This document shows, piece after piece, positions 1-7,066 of a stretch of 13,767 bases of DNA. The position numbers and the translations under genes were made by a program. The stretch is from DATCJU01 sp036562635. GTDB lineage: Bacteria > Actinomycetota > Actinomycetes > Mycobacteriales > Pseudonocardiaceae. The stretch is from positions 1-13,767 of the forward strand of contig DATCJU010000107.1 of NCBI GenBank assembly GCA_036562635.1, read 5' to 3'. The notes under the pieces were generated by a model. It had not been told where the DNA came from. It saw only the letters and a program-made list of their open reading frames with translations, and searched no databases. Each line of letters opens with the position of its first letter. Position 1 is the first letter of the stretch.

Positions 1-668
1 GGCCGTCGGGCTGCGGCAAGTCCACCGTGCTCCGCTCGCTGAACCGGATGCACGAGGTGGTCCCGGGGGCACGGGTGGAGGGCAGGGTCCTGCTGGACGG
101 CGAGGACATCTACGCCCCCGGTGTGGACCCGGTCGAGGTGCGGCGCACGATCGGCATGGTGTTCCAGCGGCCCAACCCGTTCCCCACGATGTCCATCCGG
201 GACAACGTGGTGGCCGGGCTCAGGCTGGCCGGGGTGAAGAACCGGAAGTACCTGGACGAGGTCTGCGAGCGTTCGCTGCGCGGGGCCAACCTCTGGGAGG
301 AGGTCAAGGACCGGCTCAACAAGCCGGGCGGCAGCCTGTCCGGTGGTCAGCAGCAGCGGCTGTGCATCGCCCGGGCGATCGCGGTGCAGCCGGACGTGCT
401 GTTGATGGACGAGCCGTGCTCCGCGCTGGACCCGATCTCCACCCTGGCGATCGAGGACCTGATCTCGCAGCTGAAGAAGGACTACACGATCGTCATCGTC
501 ACCCACAACATGCAGCAGGCGGCCCGGGTGAGTGACCAGACGGCCTTCTTCAACCTGGCCGGTGTCGGGCAGCCGGGTCGGCTGGTGGAGGTCGACGACA
601 CCGAGAAGATCTTCTCCAACCCCAGCCAGAAGGCCACCGAGGACTACATCTCCGGGCGTTTCGGCTGA
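1..668 (+). CDS. pstB: Phosphate ABC transporter ATP-binding protein PstB (5' end missing)
   Basis: This is the ATPase of the PstSCAB high-affinity phosphate importer; it acts on the cytoplasmic face of the membrane and powers uptake. The gene is cut by the window edge: the open frame already encodes PSGCGKST at bases 3-26, the Walker A loop, so the N-terminal 30-50 residues lie outside and the GTG at 27 is an internal valine, not a start. Visible motifs in order: Q-loop region (GMVFQRPNPFP), signature LSGGQQQR, Walker B VLLMDEP with the D-loop SALDP, and the switch histidine in VTHNMQQA. PNPFP after the Q-loop and the CSALDPIST stretch are typical of PstB rather than other ABC ATPases. The 3' end is complete (TGA 666-668) and is followed by a hairpin. 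It converges on phoU, the usual partner in phosphate control. Confidence 0.96.
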   Translation, partial: PSGCGKSTVLRSLNRMHEVVPGARVEGRVLLDGEDIYAPGVDPVEVRRTIGMVFQRPNPFPTMSIRDNVVAGLRLAGVKNRKYLDEVCERSLRGANLWEEVKDRLNKPGGSLSGGQQQRLCIARAIAVQPDVLLMDEPCSALDPISTLAIEDLISQLKKDYTIVIVTHNMQQAARVSDQTAFFNLAGVGQPGRLVEVDDTEKIFSNPSQKATEDYISGRFG

Positions 669-698
669 TCCGCGCCGACCGGGCACCTGCACCACGAC

Positions 699-751
699 GA
701 GCGGCGGGTCGTCCTCCCCGCCCCGGCACCGGGGTGGGAGGCCCGCCGCTC
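699..751. terminator. Hairpin between convergent pstB and phoU
   Basis: A 10-bp perfect stem, GAGCGGCGGG at 699-708 with CCCGCCGCTC at 742-751, continues after a 4-nt bulge into CCTCCC (713-718) with GGGAGG (736-741). It lies 31 bp after the pstB stop and 20 bp from the phoU stop, so it can serve both strands. There is no long T run, as is common in actinobacteria. Confidence 0.75.
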
Positions 752-770
752 ACGTGTGTCGGGGCCGGGA

Positions 771-1424
771 TCAGCCCTCGCTGCTCGGCCGCTTGCCGGT
801 GACCACGAACTCCATGCGCCGGGCCACGGAGACCGCGTGGTCGGCGAACCGCTCGTAGAACCGGCTGAGCAGGCTGACGTCCACGGCGGCGGCCACGCCG
901 TGCACCCACTCCCGGTCCATGAGCACCGAGAACAGGTGCTTGTGCAGGGCGTCCATCTCGTCGTCCTCGCGCTCCAGCTCGCGGACCAGCTGGAGATCCC
1001 GGGTGCGGATGACCTGTTCGGCCTTCCGGGCCAGCCTGACCGCCACCTCGCCCATCCGGGCGAAGTCGTCCCGGACCTGCTCCGGGAGCACCGGGTGGGG
1101 GTGGCGCCGGCGGGCGGCCTCGGCGACGTGCAGGGCGAGGTCACCCATCCGTTCCAGGCTCTCCGCCGCGTGCAGTGCCGTGATGACCACCCGCAGGTCG
1201 GTCGCCACCGGGGCCTGGAGGGCGAGGAGGGCGCCCGCGTGTTCCTCGGAACGGGATCTCGCCTCGTCGATCAGGACGTCCCCGCTGATGACCTCCTCGG
1301 CCAGGGCGAGATCGGTGTCCAGCAGGGCGCGGGTGGCGCGCTCCATCGCCACGGCGTCCATCGCGCACATCGTGGCCAGTTCGTCGGCGAGCCGGTTCAG
1401 CTGCTGGTGGTATGCCTCACGCAT
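771..1424 (-). CDS. phoU: Phosphate signalling regulator PhoU (PhoY-like)
   Basis: PhoU couples the Pst transporter to the phosphate-sensing histidine kinase, repressing the Pho response when phosphate is plentiful; it is a cytoplasmic helical-bundle protein. The 217-residue product is the usual family length and holds two PhoU three-helix repeats. Each carries the metal-binding E-x-x-x-D type motif: SLERMGDLALHVAE in the first repeat and FYERFADHAVSVAR in the second. The N-terminus MREAYHQQLNRLADEL resembles mycobacterial PhoY proteins. The ATG at 1424 is the natural start for the family, although no clear Shine-Dalgarno sequence precedes it. The gene converges on pstB and has a PHO-box-like array 40 bp upstream, which suggests control by PhoP. 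Confidence 0.96.
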   Translation of the reverse strand: MREAYHQQLNRLADELATMCAMDAVAMERATRALLDTDLALAEEVISGDVLIDEARSRSEEHAGALLALQAPVATDLRVVITALHAAESLERMGDLALHVAEAARRRHPHPVLPEQVRDDFARMGEVAVRLARKAEQVIRTRDLQLVRELEREDDEMDALHKHLFSVLMDREWVHGVAAAVDVSLLSRFYERFADHAVSVARRMEFVVTGKRPSSEG

Positions 1425-1463
1425 GCGCCAAGGCTACGAGCCACGGGCCGACACGGACCCATC

Positions 1464-1496
1464 CGACGGTGAACGGAGAGTGAAACCCTGATGGCC
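1464..1496 (-). promoter_or_regulatory. PHO-box-like array upstream of phoU
   Basis: Read on the minus strand, three contiguous 11-nt units precede phoU: GGCCATCAGGG (1486-1496), TTTCACTCTCC (1475-1485) and GTTCACCGTCG (1464-1474). Against the Streptomyces PhoP direct-repeat consensus as I recall it, G(G/T)TCAYYYR(G/C)G, they match at about 9, 8 and 9 of 11 positions; the last two share TTCAC exactly 11 nt apart. The array ends 40 bp before the phoU start. The sequence match is seen; PhoP binding is inferred. Confidence 0.5.
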
Positions 1497-1543
1497 CGTC
1501 GGTGGTTACCCCGGTGAGGTCCGGGTGTGCGACCACCGACGGG
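1495..1543 (-). terminator. Terminator hairpin after the LCP gene
   Basis: A perfect 12-bp inverted repeat, CCCGTCGGTGGT (1495-1506) with ACCACCGACGGG (1532-1543), begins 16 bp past the LCP stop codon. It would stop LCP transcription before the phoU promoter region, so phoU is probably an independent unit. Confidence 0.75.
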
Positions 1544-1559
1544 ACCGGACGGGTGTCGG

Positions 1560-3716
1560 TCAGCTGCAGGCGGCGGTGACCTCGGCCGCGTTCACCGTGC
1601 TCAGGTCCGCCGGCAGCTCCTCCTCCTGGGCGTTCTCGGCGTCGTCACCGCCCTTGCTCGGATTGACGATCTCGTCGTCGAAGTCCGCACCGAGCACCAG
1701 GACGACCGCCCCGCCCATCGAGGGGTCCTCCTGCAGCTCGGCGGACGGTACCGCGGCGGCGAGGGTCCGGGCCTCGGCGGCCCGGGTCGCCGAGTAGCGG
1801 ATGACGGTCTTGGCGCTCTGCTCGGGGGCGTTGCCCTGCCGGACGACCACGAAACCCAGGTCGCCCAGCTTCTCGCTGACCGAGCGGGCCAGCCCACCGC
1901 GGCTGCTGCCGTTGAGCACCTGCACCTTGACGTTCTTCGGGTCGACCAGCGGCCCCTCGGCGCCGCCGCCACCCGGCTCCGGCTGGGCCTGCGGCGCCGG
2001 GGAGTCCCCGTCCGACGGTGGCTGCTCGCCGGGCAGCGGGGTGCCCTCGATGATCGCGGTGAACAGGGCCTTGGTGTCCTCGACGCGGAGTTCCTCGTTG
2101 CCCCGGCCGTTGGCCGTGCCGGTGGTGGGCACGGTGACGAAGGTGACCCGGCCGGTCTGGATGTGCCGCAGCGACTGGGCGAGTTCGAGGAGCTGGTCGG
2201 CGTCGACGTTCTCGCCGAAGGTGTGCTTGCCGACCTCGGAGATGAAGCCGGTGAGCTTGCCCGGGTCCAGCAGCACCTGGCTGGACATCACCTTGCGCAG
2301 CAGCGCGGACAGGAACCGCTGCTGCCGCTTCATCCGGCCGTAGTCGGAGGTGGGGTCGTTCGACAGCTTCCGGGCGCGTACGTAGTTGAGGGAGTCGTTG
2401 CCGAACAGCACCTTCAGGCCGGGCTCGGGGAAGATCGGCCCGAGCTCGGCGTCGATCATCGGCTTCTCGATGCACACCTCGACCCCGCCGATGGCGTCGA
2501 CCATGCCCTTGAAGCCGTTGAAGTCGATGCCCATGAAGTGGTTGATGGCCAGGCCGGAGATCTCCTGCACCACCTTGGTGACGCACAGCGGCCCGCCGAC
2601 CAGGTACGCCGAGTTCAGCTTGACGTTCTTCTCCGGCGGGACCTGTTTACCGGTGTACCGGGCGGCCTTGTGGTCCCATTCCTCGCAGGCCGGACGGTTG
2701 ATCTCCAGGTCGCGGGGGAAGGACACCACGACGATCCGGCTGCGGTCGGCGGGGATGTGCGCGATCATCGTGGTGTCGGACCGCGGTCCGCCGGTGATGG
2801 CCTCGGTGCCGATGTTGTCCCCGGCCTGGGCGCCCGCTCGGCTGTCCGAGCCGATGAGCAGGAAGTTCTCGTCACCGAGCTGCTGCTCCCGCTGCTGGAT
2901 GTGCTCCGAGTCGGGATCGAGTGCGCGGACCTTCTGGATCTGGTCGTTCGCCCACTCCTTCGCACCCCAGGCGACACCGGTGGTGGCGAGCACCGCGAGG
3001 GCGGCGGTCGCGGCCACACCCTTCCCGAGCCGGCGGCCCGCGCGCCGCCAGCCGCTCTCCCCGTGGCCGGTGCGGGCACGCCCGCGCCCGGTGGGCGGTT
3101 CCGCGCCGTCGTCGGCCGACTCGGCCGGTTCCGGGTCCGCCTCGGAGTCGTCACCGTCGGCCTCGGACCCCGCGGGGCCGAGGTACCGGGTCTCGGCCTC
3201 CTCGGCGGCGAGCAGGGTGGTGGGCTCCGCGCCGGTCTCGACCTGTGGTTCGTCGGTGGGCACGAGCCCGGTCAGATCCGTGGTCTCCTCGGCGGGGTCG
3301 ACGGCGGGGTCGACGATGCGGGTCCTCTCGTCGGCGTTCTCCGCTTCCTGGTGCGTGCGCGACCGGGGACCGGGTGTCGGTGGCTGGTTCGCGGGTGCCC
3401 GGCCGGGGCCGGCGGCCGGCCGGGGGCTGCGACCGCTACCCGGTGGGGGGACGCGACGCATGGCCTCGCCGGGACGCGGGTACGAGTCGGGAGAGTTCGA
3501 CTCGTCGTACGGGGTCTCGGGAACGGGATGCTGCCCGGTGGGGGGTGGGGCGGGTGGCTCGGCGGTTGTCCGATCGTCGTTTCCTTCCAGGGGACGCCGT
3601 CGCCGGCCGGTGGTCGGATCGGAGTGACGAGTGGCGTGTCGCCGGATGTCACGAGCTCCTGCCGCCGGCATTCGGCGCTGGCGGGAACCGAAAGTACCGC
3701 CGAGGTCGTCGGCCAC
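1560..3716 (-). CDS. LytR-CpsA-Psr (LCP) family cell-wall ligase with LytR_C domain
   Basis: LCP enzymes move undecaprenyl-linked glycans (in mycolate actinobacteria, arabinogalactan) onto peptidoglycan outside the membrane. With the start chosen here the protein has 718 residues: a disordered, proline- then acid-rich cytoplasmic part (about 1-225), one membrane helix (about 231-251, VAATAALAVLATTGVAWG), the LCP domain (about 283-490) and a C-terminal LytR_C domain (about 597-680, starting VQVLNGSSRGGLA). LCP hallmarks are visible: LLIGSDSR, RSDTTMIAHI, SFPRDLEI, KLNSAY, and the arginine-rich YVRARKLSNDPTSDYGRMKRQQ segment that contacts the pyrophosphate lipid. The GTG at 3716 follows GAGGGGAGA at good spacing; a longer frame opens at 3803, and a start further in cannot be excluded because the N-terminal region is low-complexity. 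Its place between phoU and the dusB region matches Rv0822c in M. tuberculosis, recalled rather than searched. Confidence 0.92.
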   Translation of the reverse strand: MADDLGGTFGSRQRRMPAAGARDIRRHATRHSDPTTGRRRRPLEGNDDRTTAEPPAPPPTGQHPVPETPYDESNSPDSYPRPGEAMRRVPPPGSGRSPRPAAGPGRAPANQPPTPGPRSRTHQEAENADERTRIVDPAVDPAEETTDLTGLVPTDEPQVETGAEPTTLLAAEEAETRYLGPAGSEADGDDSEADPEPAESADDGAEPPTGRGRARTGHGESGWRRAGRRLGKGVAATAALAVLATTGVAWGAKEWANDQIQKVRALDPDSEHIQQREQQLGDENFLLIGSDSRAGAQAGDNIGTEAITGGPRSDTTMIAHIPADRSRIVVVSFPRDLEINRPACEEWDHKAARYTGKQVPPEKNVKLNSAYLVGGPLCVTKVVQEISGLAINHFMGIDFNGFKGMVDAIGGVEVCIEKPMIDAELGPIFPEPGLKVLFGNDSLNYVRARKLSNDPTSDYGRMKRQQRFLSALLRKVMSSQVLLDPGKLTGFISEVGKHTFGENVDADQLLELAQSLRHIQTGRVTFVTVPTTGTANGRGNEELRVEDTKALFTAIIEGTPLPGEQPPSDGDSPAPQAQPEPGGGGAEGPLVDPKNVKVQVLNGSSRGGLARSVSEKLGDLGFVVVRQGNAPEQSAKTVIRYSATRAAEARTLAAAVPSAELQEDPSMGGAVVLVLGADFDDEIVNPSKGGDDAENAQEEELPADLSTVNAAEVTAACS

Positions 3717-3966
3717 GCGGTCTCCCCTCGATCGCCGGATATTCGTCACCTGATTCGGGCATGCATCACGATGACGCACGGCAGGCCGTACCGGTTGCGT
3801 CACGATGTGATCGCTTGATGACCGCGATGGTACGGCTACTGGGGAGTACCAACCGAGACAATGTGATGAATCCTTACGCTCCGCACAAGGAAATACGGAA
3901 CGTGCGCAACTGTGCGCGAAAAGGCGTAAGCGGCTCGCTTTCGGTGATCACTTGATCACGTGTCGA
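3717..3966. other. Non-coding stretch between the LCP and GGDEF genes
   Basis: About 250 bp without a supported gene and visibly less GC-rich than its surroundings. It should hold the LCP promoter and the 3' end of the GGDEF transcript. Visible structures are an inverted repeat CTTACGC (3873-3879) with GCGTAAG (3924-3930) and the near-palindrome GTGATCACTTGATCAC at 3944-3959. I could not assign a convincing -35/-10 pair. Confidence 0.5.
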
Positions 3967-4854
3967 TCAGTACCCGACCACTCGTCTCGCGATCGCCCGT
4001 CGTCCCGCCGCCACACCGGCGAGTCGCACCTGGTTTCCCTCCCGGTACGCCACGGCATTGCGTCCCGACTGCTTGGCCGCGTAGAGCAGCCCGTCCGCCT
4101 GGATCAGTGTCTGCTCGGGGCCGGCATGCGGACGCTTGCCCGGCGGGTGGTACGCCAGTCCGATGCTCACGGTCACCTGCAGCCCGGGGGCGAGCTGGTC
4201 CCACGGGTGGCGTTCCACCCTGGCACGTGCCGCCTCGCACACCGCCACCGCGGTCGTGGCGTCGATCCCGGGCAGGACCAGGACGAACTCCTCACCTCCG
4301 TACCGGGCGCAGAAGGCGCCCTCCGGCAGGCCGTCCTGCAGCAGCTCCACCACCCGCTGCAGCACCCGATCCCCGACCAGGTGACCGAAGGTGTCGTTGA
4401 CCTGCTTGAACCAGTCCAGATCCACCAGGGCCACACCCAGCCCGGTGGGATGGCGCGTCTGCTCCGTCAGCAGGATGACCAGCCGCTGGTCCAGGTAGCG
4501 GCGGTTGTAGCTGGCGGTCAGGCTGTCCCGGATGCTCTGCTCCCGTGCCTCGGCGTGTTCCCGGCGCAGTCGGTCCACCTCGCGCCGGAGCTGCTCCGGC
4601 ACGTGTGGTGGCTGCCCCTGGTCGGCGTAGAGCAGGTCCAGCGCGGAACGCAGGTGCTGGTAGGCCTGGCGCCACTGGCCCCGGGACGCGAGCAGGCCGG
4701 CGATCGACTCGTGGAGCTGGATCAGACCGGAGTTGCCCTCGTGCTCGGGGTGGGGTGCGGTGCCATCGGGCACGGCGTGGTCCGCGTGGACCGCCGTCGT
4801 GGTCTTGTCCCGGACCGGGTCGGATCCGGCGACATCGGGTCGCACCACGGTCAC
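3967..4854 (-). CDS. Diguanylate cyclase (GGDEF domain), soluble
   Basis: The protein should make cyclic di-GMP from two GTP. The 295 residues comprise a short disordered leader, a helical TPR-like segment (about 43-76, LIQLHESIAGLL through GQWRQAYQHLRSALDLL), a charged coiled coil (about 85-108) and a GGDEF domain (about 110-270). Family signs are DSLTASYNRR at its start, the metal-binding aspartates in LVDLDWFKQVND, and the active-site loop RYGGEEF (186-190), so catalysis is probably intact. The inhibitory I-site RxxD five residues before GGEEF is absent (LPEGA there), so product feedback is not expected. No membrane segment or EAL domain is present. The GTG at 4854 is preferred because AAGGAGG lies 8 nt upstream; the GTG at 4863 overlaps that ribosome site. 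The gene stands alone, with 250 and 335 bp of non-coding DNA on its sides. Confidence 0.93.
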   Translation of the reverse strand: MTVVRPDVAGSDPVRDKTTTAVHADHAVPDGTAPHPEHEGNSGLIQLHESIAGLLASRGQWRQAYQHLRSALDLLYADQGQPPHVPEQLRREVDRLRREHAEAREQSIRDSLTASYNRRYLDQRLVILLTEQTRHPTGLGVALVDLDWFKQVNDTFGHLVGDRVLQRVVELLQDGLPEGAFCARYGGEEFVLVLPGIDATTAVAVCEAARARVERHPWDQLAPGLQVTVSIGLAYHPPGKRPHAGPEQTLIQADGLLYAAKQSGRNAVAYREGNQVRLAGVAAGRRAIARRVVGY

Positions 4855-5189
4855 CGCACTCACCTCCTTCGTCCCTGGTGCCTACGTCCCTGGTGTCGAC
4901 GGGCCGAACAGGCGGCTTGAGCGAACGGGACTCGTCGGTGCCGGATTTCGCCCGACCGGCTGACCTCGGTCTGCTCCGATGATGTGACCGGTGTGACGTC
5001 CGCCGATCGTCCGCGTCGACCCCTGCCTCGGGTCGGGCTCGACCTGCCCTCCTCTCGAACCGGTTGGACGGGTGTTCCTCCCGGGTATACCGAGCGGGTA
5101 CCCGCCCGACCACGGAGTTGACGGTTGATGGGGATCGCACAGCTGGGCGGAGTCGAACCTCCTCGCCGTTACTACCAGTGTGCACCCGT
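4855..5189. other. 335-bp leader region upstream of the GGDEF gene
   Basis: No gene is supported here. The region contains a 15-bp-spaced direct repeat CGTCCCTGGTG (4870-4880 and 4885-4895) just before the GGDEF ribosome site, a weak promoter candidate at 4895-4921, the palindrome GCGGGTACCCGC near 5095-5106, and an isolated tRNA T-arm-like fragment at 5146-5162. A long structured leader is possible but I recognise no riboswitch class. Confidence 0.5.
4870..4895 (-). repeat. Tandem 11-bp direct repeat before the GGDEF start
   Basis: On the minus strand CACCAGGGACG occurs twice, 15 bp apart, and the second copy ends directly at the AAGGAGG ribosome site. Its place in the 5' leader would suit an operator or a translational control site; function is inferred only from position. 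Confidence 0.5.
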
Positions 5190-5744
5190 TCACGCTCGTG
5201 GGCAGGGGGTGAACCCGTACGTCTTGCCGTCGAGCACCACCACGTGCTTGGTGCCGATCTGGGTGGCCACCACGCTCCCGTCCTGTCGCGCGGTGACCGT
5301 CACCGCCACCACGTAGACGGCACCCCGGGGCCGGACCCCGGAGCTGCCCGGCACCACCCAGTCCGGATCGGGGCGCAGCGTGGACAGGGCCGGCTCCAGG
5401 TACAGCACCAGATCTCCCAGCTCACAGCCCGTCGGCGGATGGTCGGGGTGCTGCGTGCGCCGCAGGAACTCCTGCTGGGCCTGCGGCCCGCGCGCCGCGG
5501 CCTCGTTGTTCTCCCGGAAGTAGTGGGCGATCAGCTCACGGTCGGCGGGTGGCGGGGTGACGGGGTGCGCGGTGCCCGGCACCACCCGGGTGCAGCCGGC
5601 GAGCAGCAGGGCCACCCCCACCAGGCCCCGCAGCAGGGGAGGGACTCGTGTTGCCCACGTGGGCGACGCCGGGTCGGGTGATGGCGCGCCGGAGGGCGCG
5701 GACGTCCCGCACGAGGCGAGCCTGCTCCGCCCACCGTCCGGCAC
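5190..5744 (-). CDS. Predicted lipoprotein of unknown function
   Basis: I do not recognise the family. The 184-residue product has a hydrophobic stretch GLVGVALLLAGC ending in a lipobox (LLAGC, Cys 51), so the mature part of about 134 residues should be anchored to the outer face of the membrane. The segment before it is unusually long (about 37 residues, rich in Ser, Pro and Ala), but no later in-frame ATG or GTG precedes the signal sequence. The mature part has a helical start (ELIAHYFRENNEAAA) followed by beta-like strands (AVYVVAVTVTARQDGSVVATQIG, KHVVVLDGKTYGF) and two further cysteines (in PTGCELGD and FTPCPRA) that could form a disulfide. The GTG start lies 3 bp after the dusB stop, so the two genes are almost certainly co-transcribed and coupled in translation. 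Confidence 0.8.
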   Translation of the reverse strand: MPDGGRSRLASCGTSAPSGAPSPDPASPTWATRVPPLLRGLVGVALLLAGCTRVVPGTAHPVTPPPADRELIAHYFRENNEAAARGPQAQQEFLRRTQHPDHPPTGCELGDLVLYLEPALSTLRPDPDWVVPGSSGVRPRGAVYVVAVTVTARQDGSVVATQIGTKHVVVLDGKTYGFTPCPRA

Positions 5745-5747
5745 GGA

Positions 5748-6899
5748 TCACCCGCCGGATTCCGCGAGTTCCGCGCCGACCGGAACGGTGAGGTCGTCGG
5801 GGTCGTCCAGCCAGCCCTCGGGCAGGACCACCCGGGCCGGGGAGCCCTGGCGGCCCCGAGGTCCCTCGGCGTCCTCCGGGAACGGCGCGTCGTGGTCCAG
5901 CTGGGCCAGCAGCTCGTCCAGCTCGGCCAGGCCGGACACCAGCCCGAAACGCCGCCGCAGCTCGGAGCCCACCGGGAAGCCGCGCAGGTACCAGGCCATG
6001 TGTTTGCGCAGGTCGCGGATGCCCTTGTCCTCGCCCATGTGGTCGACGAGGAGCTCGGCGTGCCGGCGCAGCACCACGGCCACCTCACCCAGGGTGGGGC
6101 CCGGGGGGATCGGTTCGCCCCGGAACGCGGCCTGCAGGTCGCGGAACAGCCACGGCCGGCCCAGACAGCCCCGGCCGACCACCACCCCGTCGCAGCCGGT
6201 CCGCTCGACCATGCGCAGCGCGTCGTCCGCGGAGAAGATGTCCCCGTTGCCCAGCACGGGGATGGTGGTGACCGCCTCCTTCAGCCGGGCGATGGCCGAC
6301 CAGTCGGCCTGCCCGGAGTACCGCTGGGCCGCGGTCCGCGCGTGCAGGGCCACCGCCACGGCGCCCTCGGCCTCGGCCAGCCGCCCGGCGTCCAGGTAGG
6401 TGAGGTGGTCCTCGTCGATGCCCATGCGGAACTTGACCGTCACCGGCACCCCGGCGGGCTCGGCGGCCCGCACCGCGGCCCGGACGATCTGCTGGAACAG
6501 GCGCCGCTTGTAGGGCAGGGCCGCTCCGCCCCCCTTGCGGGTGATCTTGGGGACCGGGCAGCCGAAGTTCATGTCGATGTGGTCGGCCAGCCCCTCACCG
6601 ACGACGATCCGGACTGCCTCGGCCATGGTGACCGGGTCCACCCCGTAGAGCTGCATCGACCGCGGCTTCTCGTCCGGGCCGAAGGCGATCATCCGCATGG
6701 TCTTCGGGTCGCGCTCCACCACGGCCCGGGCCGTGATCATCTCGCACACGTAGAGCGAGGTGGGGCTGCCGAACTCCCGGCACAACGTCCGGAACGCCAC
6801 GTTGGTGATGCCCGCCATCGGGGCGAGCACGACCGCCGGGTCGACCTGGTAGGGGCCGATCCGGAGGGCGGTCCTCGCCACGGGGGACGTCGTGGTCAC
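5748..6899 (-). CDS. dusB: tRNA-dihydrouridine synthase, DusB/NifR3 type
   Basis: This FMN enzyme reduces uridine to dihydrouridine in the tRNA D-loop using NADPH. The 383-residue product is a TIM barrel with the expected motifs: APMAGITNVAFR (26-37), the catalytic cysteine in MNFGCPVPK (Cys 114), KFRMG (Lys 156) and HARTAAQRYSG (His 186) for FMN and substrate contacts, NGDI (218-221), and the FMN-phosphate loop GRGCLGRPWLF near 242-252. The C-terminal helical domain ends in ARVVLPEGWLDD, as in actinobacterial homologues. The GTG at 6899 is chosen because the family conserves RIGPYQVDPAVVLAPMAG soon after the start; an extra 25 codons upstream (to 6974) are GC-rich and unlikely. It is the first gene of a two-gene operon with the lipoprotein gene. 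Confidence 0.95.
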   Translation of the reverse strand: MTTTSPVARTALRIGPYQVDPAVVLAPMAGITNVAFRTLCREFGSPTSLYVCEMITARAVVERDPKTMRMIAFGPDEKPRSMQLYGVDPVTMAEAVRIVVGEGLADHIDMNFGCPVPKITRKGGGAALPYKRRLFQQIVRAAVRAAEPAGVPVTVKFRMGIDEDHLTYLDAGRLAEAEGAVAVALHARTAAQRYSGQADWSAIARLKEAVTTIPVLGNGDIFSADDALRMVERTGCDGVVVGRGCLGRPWLFRDLQAAFRGEPIPPGPTLGEVAVVLRRHAELLVDHMGEDKGIRDLRKHMAWYLRGFPVGSELRRRFGLVSGLAELDELLAQLDHDAPFPEDAEGPRGRQGSPARVVLPEGWLDDPDDLTVPVGAELAESGG

Positions 6900-6969
6900 C
6901 CCGCCATTGTCCCCGACGGCCGAGCTCGCCCGTCCCCCGACCGGGTCAGGAGTCCGACCGCCGGCCGGT

Positions 6970-7021
6970 GTCACCGGTCCTCCCGCCGTGCTCCGGTCGT
7001 ACGACGGGAGGACCCGGTCAC
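6970..7021 (-). terminator. Hairpin after the SOD-like gene
   Basis: TCCTCCCG (6978-6985) pairs with CGGGAGGA (7005-7012) and, past a one-base bulge, CCGG (6974-6977) pairs with CCGG (7014-7017), with a few more pairs outside. It starts about 45 bp after the SOD-like gene stop and separates it from dusB. The loop contains the palindrome GTCGTACGAC (6996-7005). Confidence 0.65.
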
Positions 7022-7066
7022 GGCGGCGACCCGGGAACCGCAGCCCGACAGCGGCGGGGCGGTGAC

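Noticed and set aside
1527..3818. 763-codon open frame on the forward strand
   Set aside because: It mirrors the LCP gene frame on the opposite strand; high GC keeps several frames open. The translation is a low-complexity Gly/Val/Arg/Leu mix without motifs, whereas the reverse frame has clear LCP motifs.
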